A DNA stretch of 64,000 nucleotides, from assembly GCF_024206495.1 (NCBI RefSeq), contig NZ_JAMBPQ010000033.1, forward strand, positions 1-64,000, in the 5' to 3' direction. Of the stretch, positions 19,100 to 27,901 are shown in pieces (the stretch's first letter is position 1; every line of letters starts with the position of its first letter). The stretch comes from Paraburkholderia sp. CNPSo 3272. GTDB lineage: Bacteria; Pseudomonadota; Gammaproteobacteria; Burkholderiales; Burkholderiaceae. A program made the translations under genes and the position numbers. The notes below the pieces were generated by a model. The model worked only from the letters and a program-made list of their open reading frames with translations. It searched no databases and had not been told where the DNA came from.

Positions 19100-19414
19100 A
19101 TATCAGTATCTAACAGCGGCTACCTCGGCATGGTAAGGCAGCTGCAGCACGTGAATTATCGCGACCGTTAGTCCCACTCGTACATGGACGCGTTGCCTGA
19201 CTTTGATGCGCTCGCCCGCGCTTACGGGCACGTCGGCTTTCGCATCGAGCGACCGTGCGATGTCGAGCCGATCCTTCGCGAAGCTCTTTCCATGAAGCAC
19301 CGTACCGTATTCATGGACTTTGCCGTCGATCCGTCCGAGAACGTCTGGCCTATGGTTCGAGCGGGCGCGGGACTGACGGACATGCTGATGAATTCGTGCG
19401 ATGTCGACCGCTAG
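19100..19414 (+). pseudogene. acetolactate synthase large subunit (ilvB-like), C-terminal fragment
   Basis: The plus-strand reading gives NSGYLGMVRQLQHVNYRDR, a TAG stop at 19169-19171, then SHSYMDALPDFDALARAYGH in the same frame. It ends TVFMDFAVDPSENVWPMVRA and GAGLTDMLMNSCDVDR. These match the C-terminal thiamine-pyrophosphate domain of acetolactate synthase (GYLGMVRQWQ, SHSYMDALPDF and VFMDF..ENVWPMV). It is a non-functional relic of a host biosynthetic gene, truncated at the 5' end. Confidence 0.85.
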
Positions 19415-19546
19415 TTGAACATGGCCAGAATTTCCGGCACCGCGGTGCCTGCTGCCTGCTGCCTGTTCCGGCCTTGAGGCATTCATGAGACACACTACGA
19501 ATCGATCGTTGCTCTCGCTTTGAAACGCGATTGAGAGATTACAGAA

Positions 19547-19918
19547 GTGCATGTAACAGAGATTAAGGTGCCTGACATCGGCGACTACAAGGGCGTCCCC
19601 GTCATCGAGGTGCTGGTTGCGCCGGGTGATGTAGTACGGGAAGAGCAATCGCTGGTTACGCTGGAGTCGGACAAGGCCACCATGGATGTGCCGAGTCCTT
19701 TTGGCGGCGTCGTTCGTGAAATAAAGCTCAGGGTCGGAGATGCCGTGTCGGAAGGCTCGGTCATCCTGCTCATGGAGCCGCACGGCGCGGTGCCCGAGGT
19801 GGTGACCAGTGAGGCGGCCTCCCGGGCGAACTCCGGGCCCCATGACTATCCACACATTATAAATGAACTGCCTGAACCGGCAGGCCGTCCTTCCACCCCT
19901 AGTCCATTGCGTCATTGA
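19547..19918 (+). pseudogene. lipoyl-domain fragment of a 2-oxoacid dehydrogenase E2 (or lipoyl-E3)
   Basis: The frame begins at a GTG and encodes EIKVPDIGDYKGVPVIEVLV, then GDVVREEQSLVTLESDKATM, the lipoyl-lysine motif ESDKATMDVPSPFGG. This is one complete lipoyl domain of about 80 residues. After residue 90 the sequence becomes low-complexity and stops at 19918, where IS630 sequence begins. It is the N-terminal domain of an E2 subunit (AceF type), or of a dihydrolipoamide dehydrogenase with a lipoyl domain, truncated by the IS. Confidence 0.85.
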
Positions 19919-20209
19919 AAAAGCACCTTATTTGGTATTCAATGAAACGCATGGAAAAGATGAATTTGACCACGCTTGAGCGCAAACAATTGCTGTCAGC
20001 AACTCGTAGCCAAACGGTGCGCGCAGCGGACGCGCGGCGTGCACGGCTGATCTTGATGCTTGATGAAGGCGAAGCACGTGAGGCGATCATGCAGCGGCTG
20101 CGGTGTGACTCGCGCTTCATTAGTATGCGGTCGATAAACGACGCCCTTCCATGGAGTGGCTGAAGGTCTGAACCTAAGTGTCCGCGTGGACACATGCACT
20201 CAGACCTCT

Positions 20210-20707
20210 ATGACCGCAAATCGAGACCTCCGCAGCAGACTGGTTGTTGGCCAGAAACGGGATGGCCGGCGCGAATTTGACGAGAACGCCATACGCGAAC
20301 TGGTCGCGCTATGCCTGAGGCCCGGCGTGTCGATCGCGCGGGCCGCCATGGATCATGACGTCAATCCAAACCAGTTACGCCGCTGGATCGCGCGCTATCA
20401 GCCGCAGATGCAGCACGGTTGTCCAGCGTCAGACTCAATGGTGATCGACGGTGTCTCAATCGATGTTCCTGCTCCGGCGCTCAATAGCCCCGGCAATGTA
20501 AGTGCCTTACCCGCTTTTGTACCCGTCGTATCTGGCCCGGTATCGTCGTTGACGCAGTGTGATCCGGTGCCGTCGATGGTGCTCGCGCTGCAAGTTCGGT
20601 TACCCAACGGTGTTGAACTCGACTTCGGTGAGGCGAGTGTCGAAGAGATCGCAACGATCATCCAGATGCTCGGGAGGATGCCGTGTTCCGGTTCGACGAA
20701 AATCTGA
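20210..20707 (+). CDS. tnpA: IS66 accessory protein TnpA
   Basis: A protein of about 165 residues with a helix-turn-helix near the N terminus (REFDENAIRELVALCLRPG, then VSIARAAMDHDVNPNQLRRW), typical of IS66 TnpA. A variable middle and a short conserved C terminus follow (VRLPNGVELDFGEASVEEIA). I prefer the ATG at 20210; an in-frame start at 20156 would add 18 residues. It overlaps tnpB by about 25 bp, which suggests translational coupling. Confidence 0.85.
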   Translation: MTANRDLRSRLVVGQKRDGRREFDENAIRELVALCLRPGVSIARAAMDHDVNPNQLRRWIARYQPQMQHGCPASDSMVIDGVSIDVPAPALNSPGNVSALPAFVPVVSGPVSSLTQCDPVPSMVLALQVRLPNGVELDFGEASVEEIATIIQMLGRMPCSGSTKI

Positions 20708-21036
20708 AGGTCTATCTGCACCGTGATCCAGTAGACTTCCGCTACGGCATGAACAGCCTGTCCATTCTCGTCGAACAGGTCATGCAACTAAACCCGATGG
20801 ACTCCTCTCTTTACATCTTTGGCAACCGGCGTCACGACCGCATCAAGATACTCTTCTGGGATGGTAGCGGCTTCTGGCTTATGACAAAACGTCTCGAGGC
20901 AAGCCGTTTCATGTGGCCCGACAACAAGGCCGAAGTTGTAACGATGACGACCAGCGTGTTGCACGCGCTGCTGGACGGCGATGACATCACTACGGTCCGT
21001 CGGCATCCGAAGCAGGAATATCTGCGTGTGAGCTGA
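20683..21036 (+). CDS. tnpB: IS66 accessory protein TnpB
   Basis: A 117-residue protein with the full IS66 Orf2 signature: VYLHRDPVDFRYGMNSLSIL, DSSLYIFGNRRHDRIKILFW and DGSGFWLMTKRLEASRFMWP. It starts at a GTG inside the end of tnpA. TnpB is required for IS66 transposition although its mechanism is poorly known. It is complete. Confidence 0.92.
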   Translation: MFRFDENLKVYLHRDPVDFRYGMNSLSILVEQVMQLNPMDSSLYIFGNRRHDRIKILFWDGSGFWLMTKRLEASRFMWPDNKAEVVTMTTSVLHALLDGDDITTVRRHPKQEYLRVS

Positions 21037-21067
21037 ACAGTTGGTAGCCATGCTGGTCTAATCAGGC

Positions 21068-22648
21068 ATGCCGGACAACGTGACGATCACCGCCGAGGAA
21101 CTGAAAGCCTTACTCGCCGAACGCGATGCTGCTCGTGCATTGCGCGAGGAACAGGAGGCGTTACGCGGAGCCCTGAGGCTCGTGACGGCCGAACGCGATC
21201 TTGCCGAGGAGCGCCTGCGGGCCTACCGTCACGAGTTGTTCGGCGCGAAGAGCGAAGCGCGGAATTCAGATCAGCTTGGCTTGTTCAACGAAGCGGAAGT
21301 GCTCGGCTCAGGTAACACGCCCGCCCTGGAGGAAACTCCAGAATCGACGGTCGCGGCACATACGCGCAAGAAGCGCGGTCATCGTAAGCCGCTCGATCCC
21401 AACCTGCCGCGCGACATTGTGCGGCACGAACTTCCCGAAGACGAACGCTTCTGTGCAAACGACGGTTACGCGCTCGTCGAGTTCGGCGTGGAGATCAGCG
21501 AGCAGCTGCACGTAATACCCGAGCAGCTTCGTGTGATCCAGCACCAGCGCGTCAAGTATGCATGCCCGTGCTGCGAACTTGGTATCAAGGTGACGCCAGC
21601 GCCACCGCGCATCATACCTCGCGGGCTGCTGAGCGAATCAGCACTCGCGTGGATTGCCACAGGAAAATATCAGTTTGGTATGCCAATCTATCGTCAGGCT
21701 GGTCTACTGCGTCGTTTCGGCGGCGATATCTCGTCGAATACGCTCGCCGCGAGCATGGTCCGTGTCGGCCTCGCGACGCAGCCCGTGATCAACCTGATGC
21801 GCGACGCGTTGCTTGATGCCGATCTGCTCTACTGCGATGAAACGACGCTCCAGGTATTAAAAGAGAAGGGACGCAGACCACAAACCAAAAGTTATATCTG
21901 GGCACAGATGACCGGCACAGGGATCCCCATCCGCTGTTTCAGCTATACGCCGGGACGTGGAACTAGGCTGGCCGACAAGCTATTCGCCGGTATCCGCAAG
22001 GGCGCAGTTCTTATGACGGACGGTTACGAGCCCTACAACGACATCGCGCAGCGCTACCAACTCGAGCACCTCGGATGCTGGGTGCACCTGAGACGGTACT
22101 TCGTTAAAGCCGAAGAAAGTGTACCGAAAGCGGCGCGCACACCAGATCTGCTCGCGACGCGCTTCATCAAGCTGATTGGCAAGCTGTTCGCCGCGGAGGC
22201 ACGCAGCGAAAAATGGGAGGCTGATCGACGACAGCGTCTGCGACGACGATACAGCGCTCGGGTACTCGACGCCATTCACGCGCTCGCACTCGAGCAGTCT
22301 CGGAATGTCGTACCAAAAAGCCTGCTCGGTAAGGGGCTGACCTATCTGCGAGAACAGTGGCCGAAGTTGATCCGCTACATCGAGAACGGCAGTTGGCCAG
22401 TTAGCAATAACGCGTGCGAGAACTCAATTCGCCCCTTCTGTGTAGGGAGGCGCTCGTGGTTGTTTGCGGACACCGTGAACGGCGCAAACGCGAGTGCGAA
22501 TCTCTACTCACTGGTCGAGACGTGTCGGGCGAACCGTATCGATCCATACCGCTACCTCACCTGGCTGTTCCAGCGCCTACCACTGGCGACAACAATTGAC
22601 GATTACGACGCACTGCTTCCTTGGAAGCTGCCGGTCGATCTGCGCTGA
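21068..22648 (+). CDS. tnpC: IS66 transposase TnpC
   Basis: A 526-residue DDE transposase. It has an N-terminal coiled-coil/leucine-rich part (about 15-60) and a zinc-finger-like segment (HQRVKYACPCCELGIKVTP). The catalytic core has DADLLYCDETTLQVLKEKG, GAVLMTDGYEPYNDIAQRY and PVSNNACENSIRPFCVGRRS. The C terminus contains ANRIDPYRYLTWLFQRLP. It is full-length for the family. A degenerate IS66 TnpC end also occurs at 8208-8486. Confidence 0.94.
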   Translation: MPDNVTITAEELKALLAERDAARALREEQEALRGALRLVTAERDLAEERLRAYRHELFGAKSEARNSDQLGLFNEAEVLGSGNTPALEETPESTVAAHTRKKRGHRKPLDPNLPRDIVRHELPEDERFCANDGYALVEFGVEISEQLHVIPEQLRVIQHQRVKYACPCCELGIKVTPAPPRIIPRGLLSESALAWIATGKYQFGMPIYRQAGLLRRFGGDISSNTLAASMVRVGLATQPVINLMRDALLDADLLYCDETTLQVLKEKGRRPQTKSYIWAQMTGTGIPIRCFSYTPGRGTRLADKLFAGIRKGAVLMTDGYEPYNDIAQRYQLEHLGCWVHLRRYFVKAEESVPKAARTPDLLATRFIKLIGKLFAAEARSEKWEADRRQRLRRRYSARVLDAIHALALEQSRNVVPKSLLGKGLTYLREQWPKLIRYIENGSWPVSNNACENSIRPFCVGRRSWLFADTVNGANASANLYSLVETCRANRIDPYRYLTWLFQRLPLATTIDDYDALLPWKLPVDLR

Positions 22649-23692
22649 TCCACGCTCCTGACTCACCTCACGTTCTTCGTCATGCGACTCTGTGTGGCGT
22701 CGATGATGGATCGCATACCTTCATTACCCGTTGGTCGAGTCGGTTTTTGGCGGAGCGGTTGGGAGGCCTGTACGCGCGCCATCCGGGACGAGCTCCTGTG
22801 CATCCGCCTGAAAAGCTCGAGGCGCGGGTTCTGAATCTCACGCTTAAGCACCGGCCCTCGGACGGCTCGACGCATTGGAGCAGCTATAAGCTTGCGGCGG
22901 CTCTGGGCGATGTAGGCGCCTCGACGGTACAGCGCATCTGGCGCAAGCACGGCGTGCGCCCCCATCGACTCGATACGCACATGGTCTCAAACGACCCTGA
23001 CTTCGAGACCAAGGCTGCAGACGTCATCGGCCTGTATCTGAACCCGCCCGCACATGCGGTGGTGTTCTGCGTGGACGAGAAGACGGCAATTCAAGCTCTG
23101 GATCGTAAGGATCGGATGCTACCGCTGTCGCCAGGGCGCGCCGAGAGCCATGGCTTCGAATACAAACGTAACAGCACGCTTAGCCTGTTCGCTGCGCTCA
23201 ATACGGCAACCGGAGAAGTCATCGGCAAGACCGCACCGCGCCATACCAGCGAACAGTTCGTGGCCTTCCTCACCGACGTTATCGCCAGCCAGCGGCCCAA
23301 ACAAGAGATTCATGTGATCTGCGACAACGTCAGCAGCCACAAGACACCGCGCGTGCACGAATTCTTGCGACAACACCGCAACGTGCGGTTGCATTACACG
23401 CCAACCTATACCTCTTGGCTGAATCAGGTGGAAAACTGGTTCTCGCGCATCCAGCGCGATGTAATTGCGCGAGGCATCTTCACCACGGTGAAGGATTTGG
23501 ACCGCAAGCTGATGCGCTACATCCGCGAGCACAACAAGAATCCCAAGCCGATCAAATGGAAATACGATGATCCATCACGACGAATTCGGCCAGTGCCATT
23601 TCAATGACGCAGTCGACTAGTCGCCTGTCAAATATGCCGGCAGTCACTTCGATCCACAGAACAAGAACCTATCGACATTCAGTAACCGACAG

Positions 23693-23727
23693 GAGGCGGC
23701 CCCCACAACTTTCGTGACGGCCGCCTC
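23693..23727 (-). terminator. GC-rich hairpin after the porin gene
   Basis: Perfect 9-bp arms GAGGCGGCC (23693-23701) and GGCCGCCTC (23719-23727) enclose a 17-base loop, just 8 bp past the porin stop on the minus strand. There is no T-run, so it is either a weak intrinsic terminator or an mRNA 3'-stabilising hairpin. Confidence 0.6.
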
Positions 23728-23734
23728 GAGCCAC

Positions 23735-24904
23735 TTAAAACTTGTGGCTTATTCCGACTAGAGCGACGGTCTGGTTTTGACCAGACGATGGATCAACCGC
23801 TGCAATGTTAGCTACAGCAGGCAGGCCGCGCGAATCGGTTCCCGCTGCACGCTGATACACCACACCCCCATAAAAGTCGGTACGCTTCGAAATGCTGTAG
23901 TCGAATCCGATGTTTACCTGATGATAAGTGGCGGATGTGACGCCCGATGAATGCGTATAAGAATACGATACCCCGATCAGCGTCGCAGGCGAAAACTGAT
24001 ATGTTGCGTTGAGTTCGCCGATATTAAATGTTTGCGTGCCACGATATGCATTTTCCGTGTCTGTCAGTCCTTCCACCGGCGTTCTCCCCAAATCTCTAAA
24101 CTGGGTATTGCTGTAGACAGCGCCGAGTGTTGCGGGGCCAATACTATAAGATGCACCGACAGAAAATATCCGCTCGGACCCCGCTGAGGCGAATCCCGAA
24201 TCAACCGGACTCCAGAAATTCGATCCGGTCGTACTGGATCCAGCATTGTTACCGTAAAAAGAATAATTCGGATTATTAACTATAAGATAGCCGATGCCGA
24301 CGCGTAGGTTTTCATTATTGTATCCTGCACCTAATCCGATGATGCTGTTCTGTTTTGTCGAACCGGGAACACCGCCAGGACTATACATTACTTTCCCGCT
24401 CAGCCCCCTGTACTCGGGAGTGGCATAGATGATCGCATTGTTTATCCACCTGAAGTCGTCCAGATTATCGACATCTGCCGGGTGCGCCCCGGCGCCCGAA
24501 CCGTTGAACGCCCAGGTCCCACCCGCCGACAGTTCACCGGTGTAAGAATCGCCAGCGGAGTATTGACGTCCTAACGTCACCTTGCCGTAGGGGCCGGAAA
24601 GGCCGACAAACGATTGTCGACCGAACAACGTGTTACTGTTCCCCATCGCCCCCGAATTTAAGGAGAAACCACCCTCCACGGCGAACAGCGCAGCCCATCC
24701 GCCCCCTAGGTCCTCATTTCCTTTTAATCCCCAACGATTGGAATTCATCGCGCCGTCCATCAAGGCGTATTGATGTTTTCCGCCATCGTTGGAATTGAAC
24801 ATGAAAGCGTCGTCCACGACCCCGTAAATGGTTACGCTGGATTGAGCATGGCATACTGTTACAGACAACCCAAGTACAGCTGCAGCAAAAATCCTATTCA
24901 TCAT
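23735..24904 (-). CDS. general porin, OmpC/Burkholderia type
   Basis: A 389-residue outer-membrane porin. The signal peptide is MNRIFAAAVLGLSVTVCHAQ, with cleavage after HAQ. The mature protein begins SSVTIYGVVDDAFMFN. Alternating beta-strands follow, including the conserved GNEDLGGGWAALFAVEGGF, then LFGRQSFVGLSGPYGKVTLG and the C-terminal aromatic end VALVGISHKF needed for BAM recognition. It would admit small hydrophilic solutes. GGAGGAGAT lies immediately before the start. It is on the same strand as the ABC transporter/lyase genes upstream but 336 bp away, so it probably has its own promoter. Confidence 0.92.
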   Translation of the reverse strand: MMNRIFAAAVLGLSVTVCHAQSSVTIYGVVDDAFMFNSNDGGKHQYALMDGAMNSNRWGLKGNEDLGGGWAALFAVEGGFSLNSGAMGNSNTLFGRQSFVGLSGPYGKVTLGRQYSAGDSYTGELSAGGTWAFNGSGAGAHPADVDNLDDFRWINNAIIYATPEYRGLSGKVMYSPGGVPGSTKQNSIIGLGAGYNNENLRVGIGYLIVNNPNYSFYGNNAGSSTTGSNFWSPVDSGFASAGSERIFSVGASYSIGPATLGAVYSNTQFRDLGRTPVEGLTDTENAYRGTQTFNIGELNATYQFSPATLIGVSYSYTHSSGVTSATYHQVNIGFDYSISKRTDFYGGVVYQRAAGTDSRGLPAVANIAAVDPSSGQNQTVALVGISHKF

Positions 24905-25240
24905 ATCTCCTCCGCCTCCGATATCGCCAATCTAAAAATCAATTCGCCTCTTGATATTAGTTATACTAACTTAATCGACAAGAAATAAACTACTCGTAAA
25001 ATTAAGTCTCGCCACCAAGCCAAAGTTAGCGACGGCACAAAATTAGTTACTATAGAGTAAATGGGCAGCACATTAATAACTTTGCCGACCACACAAGCAG
25101 GCAGTCAACCCAACCTTTAGCACCTTTTACACCACCAGCAAAACCATCAACACAAAATAACTGACGATTTCCAACGGCACCTTGCCAACCATCATCACCG
25201 AGGATATCAAAAGTACCCCTCCTCGATAGAACAAAATTAA
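24905..25240. other. AT-rich intergenic region upstream of porin
   Basis: 336 bases, clearly lower in GC than the surroundings, with no coding sequence. It separates the lyase stop from the porin start and must hold the porin promoter and 5' leader. No clear terminator hairpin for the lyase operon was seen. The AT-richness fits a regulated porin promoter but gives no specific operator. Confidence 0.5.
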
Positions 25241-26416
25241 CTAAAGGGCTGACAACAATCGCTCGATATCACGCCAAAGATCGAGCGGACTTTCCAATCC
25301 GACGCTGAATCTCAAATACGTTGAATTACAACTGCCCGCTCCAAAGCTACGTTGCCCATCGAGCGACATCGGTGCAACGAGGCTTCGCGTCCCTCCCCAT
25401 GACGCGCCGATTGCGAACAATTCAAGACGACCCAGTGCCCGGTCGATTTGCGCCGTGTCTTGCATCTGCAGTTGGACAGAAAATACGCCAGTACTCCCCT
25501 GAAAGTCCCGCTTCCAATACTCGTGTCCGGGAGACTCCGGAAGCGCCGGGTGAATAACACGGGCAATTTCAGGGCGGTCCTTCAAGCGCAGTGCGAATTC
25601 CAGGGCGGTCGACCCGACGTGTGCCAGGCGCACTGACATGGTTTCAATGCCACGCAGCGCTAGAGAGCAGTCATCAGGCGATACACCTATGCCCAAATTT
25701 GCGAGTTGTTCTCTTACCTGCAGATAAACATCCATCGACGCAAAGCTCAACGCACCCAGCAAAAGATCGGAATGTCCGCCGACATACTTGGTCAACGCTT
25801 CAGCCACGACGTCCACGCCTAGCGAAATCGGCTTGCAAAAAATCGACGTTGCCCATGTGTTATCGCAACCGGTCAACGCATCATTTTCTTTCGCGATACT
25901 TACTATTTCACGGATGTCACAGACTTCCATTGTTGTCGAACCCGGAGCTTCTATCCAAATCAGCTTTGTCCGCCCAACTCTGATAGAGCTGCGCAGAGAC
26001 TGCAGGTTCATCGGGTCGTAGATGTCGAACGCGACTCCATAGCGCTGCAGGACCTCCTCCGCAAAATCCTTCACCGGCGGGTAGACGCTATCGGGAATCA
26101 GGACATGATCGCCGTGCGCCAATAGAGTCAACATGAGGACTGATATAGCGGCTTGCCCTGACGGAACAAGGACGGAACGAACGCCCCCTGCGAGTCGGGT
26201 CAGTTGTTCCTCGAGTGAACGGGTCGTTGGTGTCCCCATCAACCCGTAGCTATATCCGTCCGGGAACTGAAGGGAACGATCGCGATAACTTTGTGCGCTT
26301 GGGAATACGATCGTGGACGCCCGATACACCGGCGTAGAAAAGCTCCGAAATCCCTCGGTGCTCGCGCCAGTCCTATGAACGCACAGAGTCGATTGTTCAA
26401 AAACATGATCTGCCAT
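25241..26416 (-). CDS. Cys/Met-metabolism PLP enzyme, cystathionine beta-lyase-like
   Basis: A 391-residue fold-type I PLP enzyme of the gamma family. Features are the N-terminal YSYGLMGTPTTRSLEEQL (Tyr and Arg contacting PLP phosphate), LVPSGQAAISVLMLTLLAHG, the cofactor Asp in TGCDNTWATSIF, and the Schiff-base lysine in AEALTKYVGGHSDLLLGAL. The KYVGGHSD form resembles MetC-type cystathionine beta-lyases more than gamma-synthases. It probably cleaves a C-S bond in cystathionine, cystine or an S-alkylcysteine. It lies 12 bp after an amino-acid ABC ATPase gene, which suggests it acts on the imported substrate. Confidence 0.85.
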   Translation of the reverse strand: MADHVFEQSTLCVHRTGASTEGFRSFSTPVYRASTIVFPSAQSYRDRSLQFPDGYSYGLMGTPTTRSLEEQLTRLAGGVRSVLVPSGQAAISVLMLTLLAHGDHVLIPDSVYPPVKDFAEEVLQRYGVAFDIYDPMNLQSLRSSIRVGRTKLIWIEAPGSTTMEVCDIREIVSIAKENDALTGCDNTWATSIFCKPISLGVDVVAEALTKYVGGHSDLLLGALSFASMDVYLQVREQLANLGIGVSPDDCSLALRGIETMSVRLAHVGSTALEFALRLKDRPEIARVIHPALPESPGHEYWKRDFQGSTGVFSVQLQMQDTAQIDRALGRLELFAIGASWGGTRSLVAPMSLDGQRSFGAGSCNSTYLRFSVGLESPLDLWRDIERLLSAL

Positions 26417-26428
26417 TTTTGCGCCACC

Positions 26429-27241
26429 TCACAGCACTTTTGAGAGAAATTCGCGCGTTCGTTCTTCACGCGGATTGCCAAGCACCTGGGCCGGCGGCCC
26501 AATTTCCAGGATTTTCCCGCCGTGCATAAATGCGACGCGCTTGCTTGCCTCACGAGCAAACCCCATTTCATGGGTAACAACAACCATCGTCATCCCATCG
26601 CGGGCGAGATTCCTGATGGCGTCCAGCACCTCACGTACCATCTCAGGGTCAAGCGCCGACGTCGGTTCGTCGAAGAGAAGTGCACGCGGCTTCATGGCCA
26701 GCGCGCGGGCGATCGCGACGCGCTGCTTCTGCCCGCCGGACAGTTTTTGCGGCACTACACCGGCCTTCTCAATCAGGCCCACCTTAGCCAATAGCTCCTC
26801 AGCTTCTTCCCTCGCCTGCAGCTTTGACATCCCCAGCAACCTCGTCGGTCCGAGAGTCACGTTCTCGAGTGCCGTCATATTGCTAAACAGGTTGAAGTTC
26901 TGAAACACCATGCCGATCTTTCGACGCAATTTGTTTACGTCGTACCGCCTGCTTAGCACATCTTCGCCGTCGATATGTATGGTTCCAGCGTCCGGCGTCT
27001 CGAGTAAATTCAGACAGCGGAGGAACGTTGATTTTCCAGATCCAGATGCACCGATTAAGGAAACCACCTCGCCCTCGGCGACCGACATGCTAACGCCATT
27101 GAGCACTTGAACTGATCCAAACGCTTTTTCGACACCGCTCGCAGAAATCATGGAGACACTTTCGGCTGCAACCTGGTGCGCGCTAGCACCTGGCTCGGAT
27201 TGACCTCCGAGCTCAGAAAGAAGACGAATTGGCGCATTCAT
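26429..27241 (-). CDS. polar amino-acid ABC transporter, ATP-binding protein
   Basis: A 270-residue ABC ATPase. Walker A GASGSGKST is at about 64-72, the Q-loop in IGMVFQNFNLFSN, the signature LSGGQKQRVAIARAL, Walker B ALLFDEPTSALDPEMV, and the H-loop in VVVTHEMGFAREA. The closest known group is the GlnQ/HisP/TcyN amino-acid importers. About 30 additional residues precede the core. The start overlaps the permease stop by 4 bp, so the two are co-translated. It is third in a four-gene run with the binding protein, permease and PLP lyase. Confidence 0.93.
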   Translation of the reverse strand: MNAPIRLLSELGGQSEPGASAHQVAAESVSMISASGVEKAFGSVQVLNGVSMSVAEGEVVSLIGASGSGKSTFLRCLNLLETPDAGTIHIDGEDVLSRRYDVNKLRRKIGMVFQNFNLFSNMTALENVTLGPTRLLGMSKLQAREEAEELLAKVGLIEKAGVVPQKLSGGQKQRVAIARALAMKPRALLFDEPTSALDPEMVREVLDAIRNLARDGMTMVVVTHEMGFAREASKRVAFMHGGKILEIGPPAQVLGNPREERTREFLSKVL

Positions 27242-27900
27242 CGAGAAACCCTTCGTTCGAGATAGCCGGTCATGCGTTCGGCTATGAGGTATATGACAAG
27301 ATACATGCCGCCCACTATCGAGAGGACACGGATCATGTCAAAATTCTGCATGTAAATGTTCTGCCCAGCGAGTGTGAGTTCCGTTACACCTATAACAGAC
27401 AAAAGCGACGTATTCTTGAGCGTGATGCTAAGCTGATTCGCCAAATTCGGAATCATGGTTCGAAATGCTTGCGGAATAATCACCAGTCTCATGGTTTGCC
27501 AATGACCAAACCCGATTGCACGTCCAGCCTCCATTTGCCCTCGATCGACTGCCTGAATCCCTGAGCGAAAGACTTCGGCCAGAAACGCCGCCGTGTATAG
27601 CGCCATGGCAATTCCGCCGGCAATTGTTGCGGGTGTCCGAACACCCGTCAACACGGGTAGACCAAAGTAAACTAGCAAAATTTGGACGAGTAGCGGCATG
27701 CCGCGGATGACGGTTCCATATGCTCCGGCAAGCGAAGCCGCTAAGCGGAACTTGGACATTTTCATAAACGCGAGAGGCAAACCTAGTACGCCGCCGAAAA
27801 TCATCGATGTCGCTGTCAGGATCACCGTTAGTTTCAACCCCTCCCAAAGAGAAGGAAGGTAATCCCAAAGCCAATTCAAATCTTTCATGAGTAGCTGCAC
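27238..27900 (-). CDS. polar amino-acid ABC transporter, permease
   Basis: A 220-residue HisM/GlnP-type permease with about five transmembrane segments. The conserved coupling-helix EAA loop is AEVFRSGIQAVDRGQMEAGR and the N-terminal segment is SLWEGLKLTVILTATSMIF. A single permease implies a homodimer. The gene is 1 bp from the binding-protein stop and overlaps the ATPase start by 4 bp. Confidence 0.92.
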   Translation of the reverse strand: MQLLMKDLNWLWDYLPSLWEGLKLTVILTATSMIFGGVLGLPLAFMKMSKFRLAASLAGAYGTVIRGMPLLVQILLVYFGLPVLTGVRTPATIAGGIAMALYTAAFLAEVFRSGIQAVDRGQMEAGRAIGFGHWQTMRLVIIPQAFRTMIPNLANQLSITLKNTSLLSVIGVTELTLAGQNIYMQNFDMIRVLSIVGGMYLVIYLIAERMTGYLERRVSR

Positions 27901-27901
27901 C

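Larger units (their letters stand above)
20123..22718 (+). mobile_element. complete IS66-family element inserted in IS630
   Basis: The element is 2,596 bp. The left end begins GTATGCGGTCGAT and the right end, read on the other strand, GTATGCGATCCAT, with further matching at CGACGC. The 8-bp target duplication CTTCATTA is perfect at 20115-20122 and 22719-22726, as expected for IS66. It encodes tnpA, tnpB and tnpC in order on the plus strand with no visible lesion. It interrupts the IS630 transposase after its HTH domain. Confidence 0.95.
19942..23607 (+). pseudogene. IS630-family transposase gene split by IS66
   Basis: The 5' part (19942-20122) gives the HTH domain LTTLERKQLLSATRSQTVRA to CDSRFI. 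The 3' part (22727-23607) continues exactly in frame with TRWSSRFLAERLGGLYARHP. It carries the DDE domain: VFCVDEKTAIQALDRKDRM (first Asp), EIHVICDNVSSHKTPRV (second) and TPTYTSWLNQVENWFSRIQR (Glu). Joining the parts after removal of one 8-bp repeat restores a complete IS630 transposase. The gene is otherwise undamaged, so precise loss of the IS66 would restore it. Confidence 0.93.

Noticed and set aside
19103..19915. 270-residue minus-strand frame covering the ilvB and lipoyl-domain fragments
   Set aside because: The plus strand shows clear acetolactate synthase and lipoyl signatures, so the minus-strand frame is a shadow.
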